Below, piece after piece: positions 7,993 to 16,991 of a stretch of DNA of 64,000 nt. Within the stretch, counting starts at the first letter, position 1; each line of letters opens with the position of its first letter. Under the pieces are notes generated by a model that was not told where the DNA came from, did no database searches, and saw only the letters and a list, made by a program, of their open reading frames with translations. This DNA comes from an uncultured Clostridia bacterium (GTDB lineage Bacteria > Bacillota > Clostridia > Christensenellales > Borkfalkiaceae), in the NCBI GenBank assembly GCA_934247225.1, contig CAKQJE010000013.1, positions 9,637 through 73,636 on the forward strand, given 5' to 3'. A program made the translations under genes and the position numbers.

Positions 7993-9723
7993 ATGTTAGT
8001 AAGAAACTTACTCGGCGCAAGATTTAAAGAAACGCCGAAGGATTGCGTTATAGCAAGTCACGCTCTTATGACGAAGGGCGGATATATGAAATATATGAGT
8101 ACGGGGACGTACTCTCTCTTCAACCCCGCGAAGAGAATAATGATGAAAATCGAGAAGATAATAAGGGAAGAGATGGACGCTATCGGCGGACAGGAAGTCC
8201 TTTTCCCCGTGGTAATGCCGGCGGCTTTGTGGGAAGAGTCGGGAAGATATACGAGCATCGGCAGCGAAATGGCGCGTTTCACCGATCGTAACGGAACGAA
8301 AATGGTTCTCGGTATGACTCACGAGGAAGCAGCCGTTCATCTCGCGAGAGATATAGCCGCTTCCTACACCGATTACCCGTTTATGATCTATCAGATTCAG
8401 ACCAAATTCCGCGACGAACCGAGAGCGAGAGGCGGACTTATAAGAGTAAGAGAATTCACTATGAAGGACGCTTATTCTTTCCATACTTCGCAGGAAGATC
8501 TCGAAGAATATTATCAGAAATGTTATGAAGCATATGTCCGCATTTACAAGAGAGCGGGCGCGAAAAACGTTATCGCCGTTAAAAGCGACAGCGGAATGAT
8601 GGGCGGCAGCGTTTCTCACGAATTTATGCTTTTAACGGATATCGGCGAGGACACTCTCGCGATTTGCTCGGACGAAAATTGCGGATATAAAGCAAATGTA
8701 GAAGTTGCAGATTGCATAACTCATAACGTCGAGAGCAAAAAAGAAGATCTCCGTAAAGTCGAAACACCCAACGTAAAAACGATCGAGGGGCTTAAACATA
8801 AACTCGGCGTAGAACCTACGAGAATGTGTAAAGCCGTCGTATATCAGGAAAATACTACCGACGAATACGTTATCGTGTTTATAAGAGGAGATCTCGAAGT
8901 CAACGAAACAAAACTTCGTAATTATCTTAAAACCGAAGTTCACCCTGCAAGCGGTATAACGGAGGACTCAGGTATCGTAGCCGGATTTATCGGTCCCGTT
9001 GGGTTTAACGGTAAGGCAAGACTTGTTTTCGATCGTTCGCTTAAAAATATAGAAAGCTTTGTTTGCGGGGCAAACGAAAAGGATTACCATTTTGTCGGAA
9101 TGAACGTTGAAAGAGACGTAGGCAAAGTCGAATACGTAGACGTTGCGAAAGCTTATAACGGCGGAATTTGTCCCGTTTGCGGCAAGCCGACGATAACTTT
9201 AAAACGCGGCGTCGAGGTTGGCAACATATTCCAGCTCGGAACGAAGTATACTAAGTCTATGAATATGACCTACGTCGACAGCGACGGAACGAGAAAAAAT
9301 CCGATTATGGGTTGTTACGGAATAGGCGTCGGCAGACTTTGCGCGACTATCTGCGAAGAACAGCACGATAACTACGGACCTATCTGGCCTATGCCTATCG
9401 CGCCGTGGCAGGTTGAAATTTGTTGTTTGCAATCCGAAGACCAAACGGTTAAAGGCGTTTCGGATAAGCTTTATAAAGAGCTTTCGGACGACGGCGTAGA
9501 GGTTCTTTACGACGACAGAGACATAAGAGCGGGCGCAATGTTTGCGGACGCGGATCTTTTCGGTATTCCTATAAGAGTGGTTATCAGTCAGAAGACGTGC
9601 GAAAAGGGCGTTGCCGAAATAAGTTACAGAGACAAATCGTTTAAAGGCGAAGTTCCGATAAACGAAGCCGTTTCGGATATTAAAAACAGAATCGCGGAAA
9701 TAATGTCGAGATATAAGGTTTGA
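7993..9723 (+). CDS. proS: Prolyl-tRNA synthetase, bacterial type with editing insertion
   Basis: This enzyme charges tRNA-Pro with proline in the cytoplasm. It is a class II synthetase of 576 residues, the usual length of the bacterial form. Motif 2 is at about 137-164 (TKFRDEPR...EFTMKDAYSFH) and motif 3 at 440-448 (GCYGIGVGR). The YbaK-like editing domain occupies about 240-390, between motifs 2 and 3, as expected for this form and not the archaeal-like one. The C-terminal anticodon-binding domain follows (DGVEVLYDDRDIRAGAMFADAD). GGAG at 7981-7984 precedes the ATG. It starts a plus-strand run; the next gene begins 15 bases after the stop. Confidence 0.97.
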   Translation: MLVRNLLGARFKETPKDCVIASHALMTKGGYMKYMSTGTYSLFNPAKRIMMKIEKIIREEMDAIGGQEVLFPVVMPAALWEESGRYTSIGSEMARFTDRNGTKMVLGMTHEEAAVHLARDIAASYTDYPFMIYQIQTKFRDEPRARGGLIRVREFTMKDAYSFHTSQEDLEEYYQKCYEAYVRIYKRAGAKNVIAVKSDSGMMGGSVSHEFMLLTDIGEDTLAICSDENCGYKANVEVADCITHNVESKKEDLRKVETPNVKTIEGLKHKLGVEPTRMCKAVVYQENTTDEYVIVFIRGDLEVNETKLRNYLKTEVHPASGITEDSGIVAGFIGPVGFNGKARLVFDRSLKNIESFVCGANEKDYHFVGMNVERDVGKVEYVDVAKAYNGGICPVCGKPTITLKRGVEVGNIFQLGTKYTKSMNMTYVDSDGTRKNPIMGCYGIGVGRLCATICEEQHDNYGPIWPMPIAPWQVEICCLQSEDQTVKGVSDKLYKELSDDGVEVLYDDRDIRAGAMFADADLFGIPIRVVISQKTCEKGVAEISYRDKSFKGEVPINEAVSDIKNRIAEIMSRYKV

Positions 9724-9738
9724 TAAAAGGACAGATAA

Positions 9739-10863
9739 ATGCCCGTAAACGATTTTTCGAAAAACAACGCGGAAAGATCGCGTTCATACAATCCTAACAG
9801 ATTCAACGCTTTGGACAGCGGAATAGTTTATGTAATCGTTCTCGTTGTCTTTTTAGGAGTGTCGTATTTTGCGGGGAAAATTTTAGGCGAACCGCTTCGG
9901 AGATTGTATCGATTCGACGTTTATGCCTATCTTGTCGTCAACATTCTTATTTCGCAACTCGCGATTTTTCTCGTCGCGCTTGTGTATTCGCTGATAAGAA
10001 AAACAAATCCTTTTCGCGGCGGTGGTTACATTGCCAAATTCGACGGCGTACAGACGCTTATGGCTGTTATCCTCATAATGGGAATAATGATGTCGTTTTA
10101 TCACGCGCACCTCAGGTTCGGTTCGGACGCCGAAACGATTTTGGGAGAGGGTTTTGTTCCCGATAACAATTTAAGTCCGTATTCGGCGGGTTTTGCGCTT
10201 ATATATATTGTTTTAACGACGGTTTGTCCCGCGATATTCGAAGAAATGCTTTTCAGAGGAATCATAATGCGAGGACTCGAACAGTTCGGCGTTATAGCAT
10301 CGATAGTTTTGTCTTCGCTCGCGTTTGCGCTTATGCACGGCAATTTCTCGCAGCTTATCCTGCAATTTATCGGGGGATTGGCGATAGGTACGGTAGTTAC
10401 GATAACGGGCAATTACCTTATAGGCTCTGTTATGCACGGATTCAACAACTTGTTTTCGGTTGTTTACGGCATACTCATTCAGAATTTCGGAAAAGGGTTC
10501 GTAACGCTTTATCTTTCTTCCGTAACGGAAGCGGCAACGATACTTTTCGGCGTAGCATTTCTTACGATAAGCATTATTTATTTCGGAAAACTTGCGTTTG
10601 AAAAGAAGAGAAAAGAAATTCTCGGGATATCGCCTGTCGGCAAATTCGAAAAAATCACTTATTACGAAAAGGAAGAAAACGGCGAACGGGTTTTGGTTCC
10701 GTATTATGTTAAAGCCGAACAGAAATCTTTCGGCGAGAACGACGACAGACTGTTTAAAATAGGTAAAAAATACAGAAAACTTAACGAAAAATCGCCTTTT
10801 ATGTTTTCTTGCATAATTTTCGGCGCGGCGATTCTGATCGCCGTCATTTCGATTTTTATCTGA
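9739..10863 (+). CDS. CPBP-family intramembrane metalloprotease
   Basis: This is a multi-helix membrane protein of the CPBP (CAAX protease and bacteriocin-processing, Abi) family. The diagnostic motifs are all present: EEMLFRG at 168-174 (E168, E169 and R173), His200 in FALMHGNF, and H233 with N236/N237 in MHGFNN. An extra C-terminal region of about 80 residues is hydrophilic and ends in a last helix (about 354-374). AAAGGACAG precedes the ATG. Members cleave membrane substrates or confer self-immunity to peptides; nothing nearby encodes a bacteriocin, so the substrate is unknown. It sits between proS and another membrane protein. Confidence 0.9.
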   Translation: MPVNDFSKNNAERSRSYNPNRFNALDSGIVYVIVLVVFLGVSYFAGKILGEPLRRLYRFDVYAYLVVNILISQLAIFLVALVYSLIRKTNPFRGGGYIAKFDGVQTLMAVILIMGIMMSFYHAHLRFGSDAETILGEGFVPDNNLSPYSAGFALIYIVLTTVCPAIFEEMLFRGIIMRGLEQFGVIASIVLSSLAFALMHGNFSQLILQFIGGLAIGTVVTITGNYLIGSVMHGFNNLFSVVYGILIQNFGKGFVTLYLSSVTEAATILFGVAFLTISIIYFGKLAFEKKRKEILGISPVGKFEKITYYEKEENGERVLVPYYVKAEQKSFGENDDRLFKIGKKYRKLNEKSPFMFSCIIFGAAILIAVISIFI

Positions 10864-10903
10864 GCAATGCATCAAATTCGCACAAGCGAAATAAAGGAGT
10901 AAT

Positions 10904-11896
10904 ATGATATATTTCTTTTTACAATACATTTACGTTTTATCCGAAGCAATTCACGACACTTCCGATAACGGCATGAGAATAGGTTATGGCGGCGTAATGA
11001 CGTCCTTGGCTTTTTATTTGTCCACTCTGCTTATACTATTTGCCGTTTATTATTTACTGAGATCTTTCGGATTGTATAAAATGGCTAAAAAAAGAGGCTT
11101 TGAAAAGCCCGCTTTGTGTTTCGTGCCGTTTTACGCGTTGTTTATGATATCGAAGCTCAGATCGGATTGCAACGCGTTTAAAAAACACAATTTTTATCCG
11201 ATAGCCGCGGTGATATCTGTCGGAGTATTTATTTTATGTTCGGCGGCTCTGGACGCGGTCTATTCCGTAAACGTATTTACGCAACTTTCAAAAGCCGAAA
11301 AAGCCGCGCCGGGAATGGCTTATCTTACCGAAGAAATGTTTCCTCAAAATGCGGCGCTTTTAGAAATCCTGAATTATCTTATGGATATAGCAAAGCTTGG
11401 CTATATTGTTTTTATTGCTATGCTTTATTCGGATTTGTTCCGTACTTACGCGCCGTTCAACGCAAAAACGCATCTTGTTTTATCGATAATCTTTACCGTT
11501 ATTACGGGTTCATCGTTTGTGTTCGGAGCATTTACGCTCGCTCTTTCGGGTAAAACTGCGGTTAATTTCGACGAGATACTCGAAAAGAGGAGATTTTATT
11601 ACGGCTACAACACGCCATACGGAAGAAACGGCGGTTTCGGAAACGGTAACAATAATAGCGCGGGGAGTCCTTCTCCGTCGGACGATCCGGATCCGTTTTC
11701 CGATTTTTCATCGCAATCTTCCGCTAATTCGCAGGGTTCGGCTTCTTCGAAAGACGATGATCCGTTCGGCGAGTTTTCGGGCGGCAAACAGAATAACACC
11801 GCGAGCGCTAACGATCCGTTCGGCGAATTTTCTTCGTCCGACAACGGGAAAAATAATACGGGAAACGGCTCCGACGACGCCGATTCTTTGTTCTGA
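10904..11896 (+). CDS. Multi-pass membrane protein with C-terminal DPFGEF repeats
   Basis: I do not recognise the family. About four to five membrane helices occupy residues 30-215. From about 232 on, the protein becomes a Gly/Asn/Ser/Asp-rich, probably disordered tail containing three near-copies of a six-residue motif: DPFSDF at 263-268, DPFGEF at 286-291 and DPFGEF at 304-309. The extreme C-terminus is acidic (SDDADSLF). AAGGAG about six bases before the ATG supports the start. mnmE begins two bases after the stop. The repeats look like short linear binding motifs for a partner protein, which is inference; low-complexity drift is the alternative. Confidence 0.75.
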   Translation: MIYFFLQYIYVLSEAIHDTSDNGMRIGYGGVMTSLAFYLSTLLILFAVYYLLRSFGLYKMAKKRGFEKPALCFVPFYALFMISKLRSDCNAFKKHNFYPIAAVISVGVFILCSAALDAVYSVNVFTQLSKAEKAAPGMAYLTEEMFPQNAALLEILNYLMDIAKLGYIVFIAMLYSDLFRTYAPFNAKTHLVLSIIFTVITGSSFVFGAFTLALSGKTAVNFDEILEKRRFYYGYNTPYGRNGGFGNGNNNSAGSPSPSDDPDPFSDFSSQSSANSQGSASSKDDDPFGEFSGGKQNNTASANDPFGEFSSSDNGKNNTGNGSDDADSLF

Positions 11897-11898
11897 TT

Positions 11899-13236
11899 AT
11901 GAATAAAACGATTTCCGCAATATCCACCGCGCCGGGCGTGGGAGGAGTTGCGATTATAAGGGTAAGCGGCGAAAATGCTTTGCAAATCGCCGAAAAAATG
12001 TTCAGACCTCTCGGAAAAACGAAAGTTTTCGATTTCGAACCGTATAAAATGTATGTCGGAGAAATCGACGGCGGAACTTTCACCGATTTCGGTATGTGCG
12101 TTTATTTCAAAGCGCCGAGAAGTTATACGGGCGAAGATATGATTGAGTTTCATTGCCACGGCGGTATAGCCATAACGCAGGGAATACTTAAAAAAACTTT
12201 CGAACTCGGCGCCGTTCCCGCGTCGAGGGGCGAGTTTACGAAAATAGCTTTTTTGAACGGGAAAATGAGTCTTTCTTCATGCGAGGGGCTTATCGATATG
12301 ATAAACAGCGAGAGCGTCGGCGAGGTTAAAGCGGGGTATTATCTTTACAGAGAAAAGCTTTACAGGAAAGTATGCGATATGCAGGACAAGCTTACTTTCG
12401 CGCTCGCTTATATAAACGCGGGTATAGATTATCCCGAGGAAGGCGTTACCGAAGATAATTACGACGAAATTTTAGCGTCCGTAACGGAAGTGAGAGACGA
12501 AATTTCGACGATGATAAGTAAATACGGCACGGGCAGGAAAATCAAAAACGGCGTAAAGGTCGTTATTTTGGGAAGACCCAACACAGGGAAAAGTTCGCTC
12601 TTAAACAGACTTTTGGATTACGACAAAGCGATCGTTTCGTCCGTTGCGGGTACGACGAGAGACGCTGTGGAAGGCGAAATCGATATCGACGGCGTGCGTT
12701 ATACGTTTTACGACACGGCGGGAATCCGCGAAAGCGGAGACGAAATCGAGAGCGTCGGCATAGAAAAATCGTTGAAACTTCTTCGTTCGGCGGATATCTG
12801 CCTCGTCACCTTAGACGGCTCGGTTCCCCTTTCGGAGGATGACGATAAAATTCTCGAAGATACAAAAGAAACAGAGAGGATTATCGTCGTAAACAAAACC
12901 GATATAGCAAAAAATCACGATATAAAAGGCGACGTTTATATTTCCGCGAAAAACGGGGACGGTATAGACGGGCTGAAAAACTTATTGCAACAAAAGGCTC
13001 TCGGCGGTAAAATAGATGCGGGAGCGGACTTTATAACGGAAGAAAGACATTTAATCGCTTTGAAAGACGCATTTGAGTCGCTTGAAGAAGCGATAAACGG
13101 TTTTTCCGTTGTTTCGGCGGATCTTGCTTCGATCGACATAACCAACGCGTGGTCGAGTCTCGGCGAAATAAGCGGCGAAACCGCTAACGAAGCGATTATA
13201 AACGAAATTTTCGGCAAGTTCTGCGTGGGTAAGTAA
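11899..13236 (+). CDS. mnmE: tRNA uridine-5-carboxymethylaminomethyl modification GTPase MnmE
   Basis: With MnmG, MnmE modifies the wobble uridine of certain tRNAs. The N-terminal folate-binding domain is at 1-120, the helical domain follows, and the G domain carries GRPNTGKS at 225-232, TTRD at 252-255, DTAG at 272-275 and NKTD near 331. The C-terminus ends in FGKFCVGK, with the family's conserved Cys at 442. Length (445) is typical. No clear ribosome site precedes the ATG, which lies two bases after the upstream stop, so translation is probably coupled. The usual partners mnmG, jag and yidC are not in the window. Confidence 0.96.
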   Translation: MNKTISAISTAPGVGGVAIIRVSGENALQIAEKMFRPLGKTKVFDFEPYKMYVGEIDGGTFTDFGMCVYFKAPRSYTGEDMIEFHCHGGIAITQGILKKTFELGAVPASRGEFTKIAFLNGKMSLSSCEGLIDMINSESVGEVKAGYYLYREKLYRKVCDMQDKLTFALAYINAGIDYPEEGVTEDNYDEILASVTEVRDEISTMISKYGTGRKIKNGVKVVILGRPNTGKSSLLNRLLDYDKAIVSSVAGTTRDAVEGEIDIDGVRYTFYDTAGIRESGDEIESVGIEKSLKLLRSADICLVTLDGSVPLSEDDDKILEDTKETERIIVVNKTDIAKNHDIKGDVYISAKNGDGIDGLKNLLQQKALGGKIDAGADFITEERHLIALKDAFESLEEAINGFSVVSADLASIDITNAWSSLGEISGETANEAIINEIFGKFCVGK

Positions 13237-13272
13237 TTAGTCCGCGAAGGATGAGCCTCACAGGAGGATAAA

Positions 13273-14172
13273 ATGGTAGATCTCGATTTATACAGGGTGT
13301 TTTACACCGTCGCGAAATGCGGCAGCCTGACCAAAGCCGCAGAGGAGTTGTACATCTCCCAACCGGCTGTTTCGCAGGCGATAAAACAACTCGAAACACA
13401 ACTCGGCGGAAAGCTTTTCAACAGAGTCAGCAGAGGGATGGAGCTTACGGAAACGGGCGGCGTTCAGATGCTTGCCATTGTCGAACAGGCTCTTAAAATG
13501 CTCGACAATGCGGAAGACAGATTCAAAGCGAGCAGAAATATCGCTACGGGTACGCTCAGAATAAGCGCGTCCGATACGAATATCACTCACTTTTTGATGC
13601 GATATATCAAGAAATACCACGAATTATATCCTAACGTTACCATAATTTTAAAAAACAGCACGTCAAAAGAGACGATTGAGTTTATAAAGCAGAACAAAGC
13701 CGACGTCGGGCTTATAAATCTTCCCGTATACGATAAGGATATTCTTCTTACGGGGCAGACGGGCGAAGTCGAAGATATATTTGTCGCTTGCGATAAATAT
13801 TCCAATTTATTCGATAAGACGATAGAGCTTAAAGATATTCCGAATTATCCAATTCTGATGCTCGATAACAACACGGCGACATCGAAAGAGATTTATAATT
13901 TCCTCGAATCGTTAAACATCAAAATCGCACCCGAATTCGAGGTCGGAAGCGTTGAAATGCTTGTAGAAATGGCTAAAAACGGTCTCGGTATCGCCTGCAT
14001 TCCGAGGAGATATATTCTCGACGAGTTAAAAAGAGGCGAACTTTCGGAGATTAAAACTTCGCCGAAATTACCGCTTCGTATGACGGGCGTTGTCGTCAGC
14101 AAAGAAGGCGCGGAGCATTCTTTCGCGCTGAAAGAATTTATAAGAATTCTCGACGACGATCAGTATAAATAA
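13273..14172 (+). CDS. LysR-family transcriptional regulator
   Basis: The 299-residue protein has the standard plan: a winged helix-turn-helix at about 1-60 (YTVAKCGSLTKAAEELYISQPAVSQAIKQLE) and a two-lobed effector-binding domain from about 90 on. AGGAGG at 13262-13267 fixes the start. It follows mnmE by 36 bases with no terminator between, so it may be read through from the upstream genes. There is no divergent partner gene, which is where LysR targets are often found, so neither target nor inducer can be guessed. It ends at a hairpin shared with the convergent dnaI gene. Confidence 0.92.
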   Translation: MVDLDLYRVFYTVAKCGSLTKAAEELYISQPAVSQAIKQLETQLGGKLFNRVSRGMELTETGGVQMLAIVEQALKMLDNAEDRFKASRNIATGTLRISASDTNITHFLMRYIKKYHELYPNVTIILKNSTSKETIEFIKQNKADVGLINLPVYDKDILLTGQTGEVEDIFVACDKYSNLFDKTIELKDIPNYPILMLDNNTATSKEIYNFLESLNIKIAPEFEVGSVEMLVEMAKNGLGIACIPRRYILDELKRGELSEIKTSPKLPLRMTGVVVSKEGAEHSFALKEFIRILDDDQYK

Positions 14173-14195
14173 GAAACGAATAAGAGATAAAAAAC

Positions 14196-14225
14196 GGGCT
14201 TCGGCAAATTTGTTTGCCGAAGCCC
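14196..14225. terminator. Terminator between the LysR gene and dnaI
   Basis: A 13-base perfect stem (GGGCTTCGGCAAA and its complement) has a four-base loop. On the minus strand it is followed by a run of six T, so it is a good terminator for dnaD-dnaI; on the plus strand the T run is weak. Confidence 0.82.
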
Positions 14226-14240
14226 TTGATCTGTGATATT

Positions 14241-15176
14241 TTATTTTAATCTGCGTAAATCTTTTCCGTTGATTTCTATCCTTATTCCTTGTCTTTTATC
14301 GTTCAGTCTCGATAAAATTCTGTCGCCGTAACGATCGAGAAGTTGTTCCTGCGTTAAATTCGTGGTAACGATATACGGCGTGTTTTTTGCGTTCCTTTCC
14401 GATAAGACGGTTAAAAGATATTCAAGCGTAACGTTTTTGTAAATCGGCTCCGTTCCGAGATCGTCGATAATAAGTAAATCGCAACCCGAAAGCAGGGAAA
14501 TATAAAACGATTTATCGTAAACGGGCGCAGTGTGATATGTTAAAAATATCGTGTTGAGCTGACAAGCCGAAAGAAATACCACGTTGAATCCTTTTTTCGT
14601 GAGTTCGCCTGCGATGCATTCCGTCAGATGACTTTTGCCTGTTCCCACGCTTCCCGAAATGATAACGTTTTTGCTCGTAGCGGGGAAATGATCGCAAAAT
14701 CCGCGGAATTTAGCATAGATTTTGTCAAGTCCGTTTTCGGTAAGATTGCGTGATTTTTCGAAAGACGGAAACTCTTTTTTGCCTATCCCGAGTTCGTCGA
14801 GCGTTATTTCCGCGGCAAGCTTTTCAAAGCATTTGCATTTTTTGCCGCTCGGCAAAGATCCCGTGTCGTTGCACGCTTTGCAAAAATATCTCGGCGAAAG
14901 CATTTCTTCGGAAATGCCGAGAGATTTTTGTATTTTCTTCATTTCCGCTTCGGCTTTCGTGATTTTTCCGAAAGCTTCTTTCGCGGCTTTTTCGTCGGCG
15001 GCAAAACGGGCTTTGGAGTAGTCGAATTTAGCGGCGGCGCGTTCTTTTTCTAATTTGGCATAGCTTTCGTTTCCGTTTAAAACGTCGGCATATCTTTCCG
15101 AGGCAGCTTCGGCTTTTTTCCTTCTCGCCGCAAGCTCGTCGTTAATTTCTTTGATAAGTCTGTTGTCGTAAATCAT
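14241..15176 (-). CDS. dnaI: DnaI/DnaC-like helicase loader ATPase
   Basis: This AAA+ protein would load the replicative helicase DnaB (encoded at 21.8 kb) onto DNA. The N-terminal ~90 residues are charged and helical. A cysteine cluster follows (C99, C102, C114, C116), likely the zinc site seen in DnaI-type loaders. Walker A is GSVGTGKS at 175-182, Walker B LLIIDDLG at 234-241, then TTNLTQEQL (sensor 1 region) and a DRYGDRILSRL arginine-finger segment. It lies five bases downstream of the DnaD-family gene, as in many Firmicutes. Naming it dnaI and not dnaC is by context. Confidence 0.88.
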   Translation of the reverse strand: MIYDNRLIKEINDELAARRKKAEAASERYADVLNGNESYAKLEKERAAAKFDYSKARFAADEKAAKEAFGKITKAEAEMKKIQKSLGISEEMLSPRYFCKACNDTGSLPSGKKCKCFEKLAAEITLDELGIGKKEFPSFEKSRNLTENGLDKIYAKFRGFCDHFPATSKNVIISGSVGTGKSHLTECIAGELTKKGFNVVFLSACQLNTIFLTYHTAPVYDKSFYISLLSGCDLLIIDDLGTEPIYKNVTLEYLLTVLSERNAKNTPYIVTTNLTQEQLLDRYGDRILSRLNDKRQGIRIEINGKDLRRLK

Positions 15177-15181
15177 ATTGT

Positions 15182-16591
15182 TTAAAATTCGATATCGTCG
15201 ATATCGTCGATAAGTTTGTCAAACTCTTCTTTGGAGTAATTTCTTGTTTTGATCGCGCTTGCGGAGCTTTTGGCAGGCGTGCGGACGATTTTGTCGGGCG
15301 AGAAAATACCTTCGGATTTCCAACCCGATAAAACGGCGTTCACATAGGACATAGGATTGGATTTCCCTACGGCGATTTTAGCCGCTTCCGAAATCATCTC
15401 GTCCGAGAAATTCCAGCTTCGCCAGATTTTTAAATTTTGCCTGTCCCATTCGGTCGGTCTTCTCGAAAGTCCTGCGGATTCGAGCAGTTTTCTGATAAAA
15501 CCGTCGTCTGCCGAAACCGATTTAAGAAATTCCGCAATCGCGGTGAGAGTGATAAGCCCGTTTTTGTAAAGTTTTTCTACTATATCGTTCATCTCTTCGA
15601 GCGAACGCTTGTTTTTCTTGAAACAGTAAGTCGCAAGGAATAAAAGCGTTTCGCCGTCGTAACCCATATTAAGCCACGGCGTAACGTAGTTTTCGATAAC
15701 GGGGTCTATAACTTCCGTGTAAACCGAAAGAGAACGGTTGATCGAATATGCAAGTTCGGCAGTGGCGGCTTTGGATTTATAGTAATCCGCGATTTCCTTT
15801 TCGGAAAATTTCTTGCTTGCATAAAGAACGTCTATTTCCTTATCGAGTTTTTCTATATTTTTAATTTTAGCCGTTTTTGCGATAAAAATTATCGTATCAA
15901 TATCGTAGAGGAGTTGTTTGTTCCATTTTTCGAACATTTTAAGATCTTCGATCTGCGGCTTTTTCCCGGGCAGGATATAGTTCATAAGCGTAGCGAATTC
16001 GCCTGTTTTCAGCGAGTAATCGGAAAGCTCTTTCTCTATTTTCGTCGTCGTGGTAACGCCCCTTGCGATAAAATCCCCCGCGACTTTAAGAATGTATCTG
16101 CATCCGATCGCCCCGCCTTTTAAGTCCACGCAATATTTTACTATCATTAAAAGAGCCTCGGGCTTTATGCCGTTATCTTCCATAAGCGAAAAATAAGCCG
16201 CATATTCGTTCGTGGTTATCATTCTTTCGGGAATCAGAACTTGCAGCGCCTTGTTGAATTCGCCGTATTTTTCCGCGCTGTATTTTCTCGGTTTCGAGGA
16301 AGCAACGGGCAGATATTTTACGATAAACGGGTCGGTTGAAAGAACGTTGACAACGCCTAATTCTTCCCAGAATTTAAAGCAATCCATAGCGGCGGATTGT
16401 TCGATGTTTACGTCTTTGCAAAATTTTTCGAAAGAAATATCGTCGTCCGATTCCTGGCAGATGAAAAGCCCGTAAACATATACTTTTACGGCGTCCCCGT
16501 TGGCTTCGGGTAGGTAAGTGGAAATAAATTTGTTGTCGATTACCGTCGATGAATTTTTAACCGATTCTTTTGTAAACGAGCAGAAAGACAT
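15182..16591 (-). CDS. DnaD/DnaB-domain replication initiation protein
   Basis: This 469-residue protein belongs to the Firmicutes DnaD/DnaB (primosomal, not the helicase) group that helps DnaA and the helicase loader open the origin. The N-terminal ~100 residues look like a winged-helix domain. Helical DnaD-type repeats follow, with a C-terminal one at about 380-440 carrying the family's YVNAVLSGW (YxxxILxxW type) motif, then a disordered end rich in Asp. A GGGAG site precedes the ATG. It is transcribed with dnaI. It is longer than B. subtilis DnaD, closer to primosomal DnaB, so I leave the symbol empty. Confidence 0.85.
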   Translation of the reverse strand: MSFCSFTKESVKNSSTVIDNKFISTYLPEANGDAVKVYVYGLFICQESDDDISFEKFCKDVNIEQSAAMDCFKFWEELGVVNVLSTDPFIVKYLPVASSKPRKYSAEKYGEFNKALQVLIPERMITTNEYAAYFSLMEDNGIKPEALLMIVKYCVDLKGGAIGCRYILKVAGDFIARGVTTTTKIEKELSDYSLKTGEFATLMNYILPGKKPQIEDLKMFEKWNKQLLYDIDTIIFIAKTAKIKNIEKLDKEIDVLYASKKFSEKEIADYYKSKAATAELAYSINRSLSVYTEVIDPVIENYVTPWLNMGYDGETLLFLATYCFKKNKRSLEEMNDIVEKLYKNGLITLTAIAEFLKSVSADDGFIRKLLESAGLSRRPTEWDRQNLKIWRSWNFSDEMISEAAKIAVGKSNPMSYVNAVLSGWKSEGIFSPDKIVRTPAKSSASAIKTRNYSKEEFDKLIDDIDDIEF

Positions 16592-16991
16592 TAAAATCTC
16601 CCTTTATCGGCAACGGGTTTAACTCGTATCGCCGAATGTAACGTGTATTTAATAATTCAATGTGCTTTTAATAATATTATAAATCCGACAAAAAAGCAAG
16701 TCGTTTTTTATCGTTTTTTTTCAAACACAACATTTAGTTGCGGTAAAGAAAGAAAACCACATAGACGAACGGTTATTTCATAAAATCGTCACAATTTAGA
16801 GACAAATACAATGCTTAAAGCATCTACAAACCCCGTGTTATGTTTGCGAACCGAAAGTTTTTCGGAAAAATGAGAAAAATTTATGGAAAATTTTATAAAA
16901 AGTCAAAAAAACGCTTAATATTTGTCGCAAATTTTAAAAAAATGTAGTATAATAAAACTCGGTATATTATAACTTCCGATCAGGAGCGACA
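16592..16991. other. 400-base divergent intergenic region
   Basis: This gap separates the minus-strand dnaD-dnaI unit from the plus-strand run. It is AT-rich and holds no open reading frame or RNA gene I can support. A TATAAT at 16948-16953 is a likely -10 for the plus-strand gene but has no good -35 at 16-18 bases. A minus-strand TATAAT at 16681-16676 is a possible -10 for dnaD, also with a poor -35. Confidence 0.6.
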
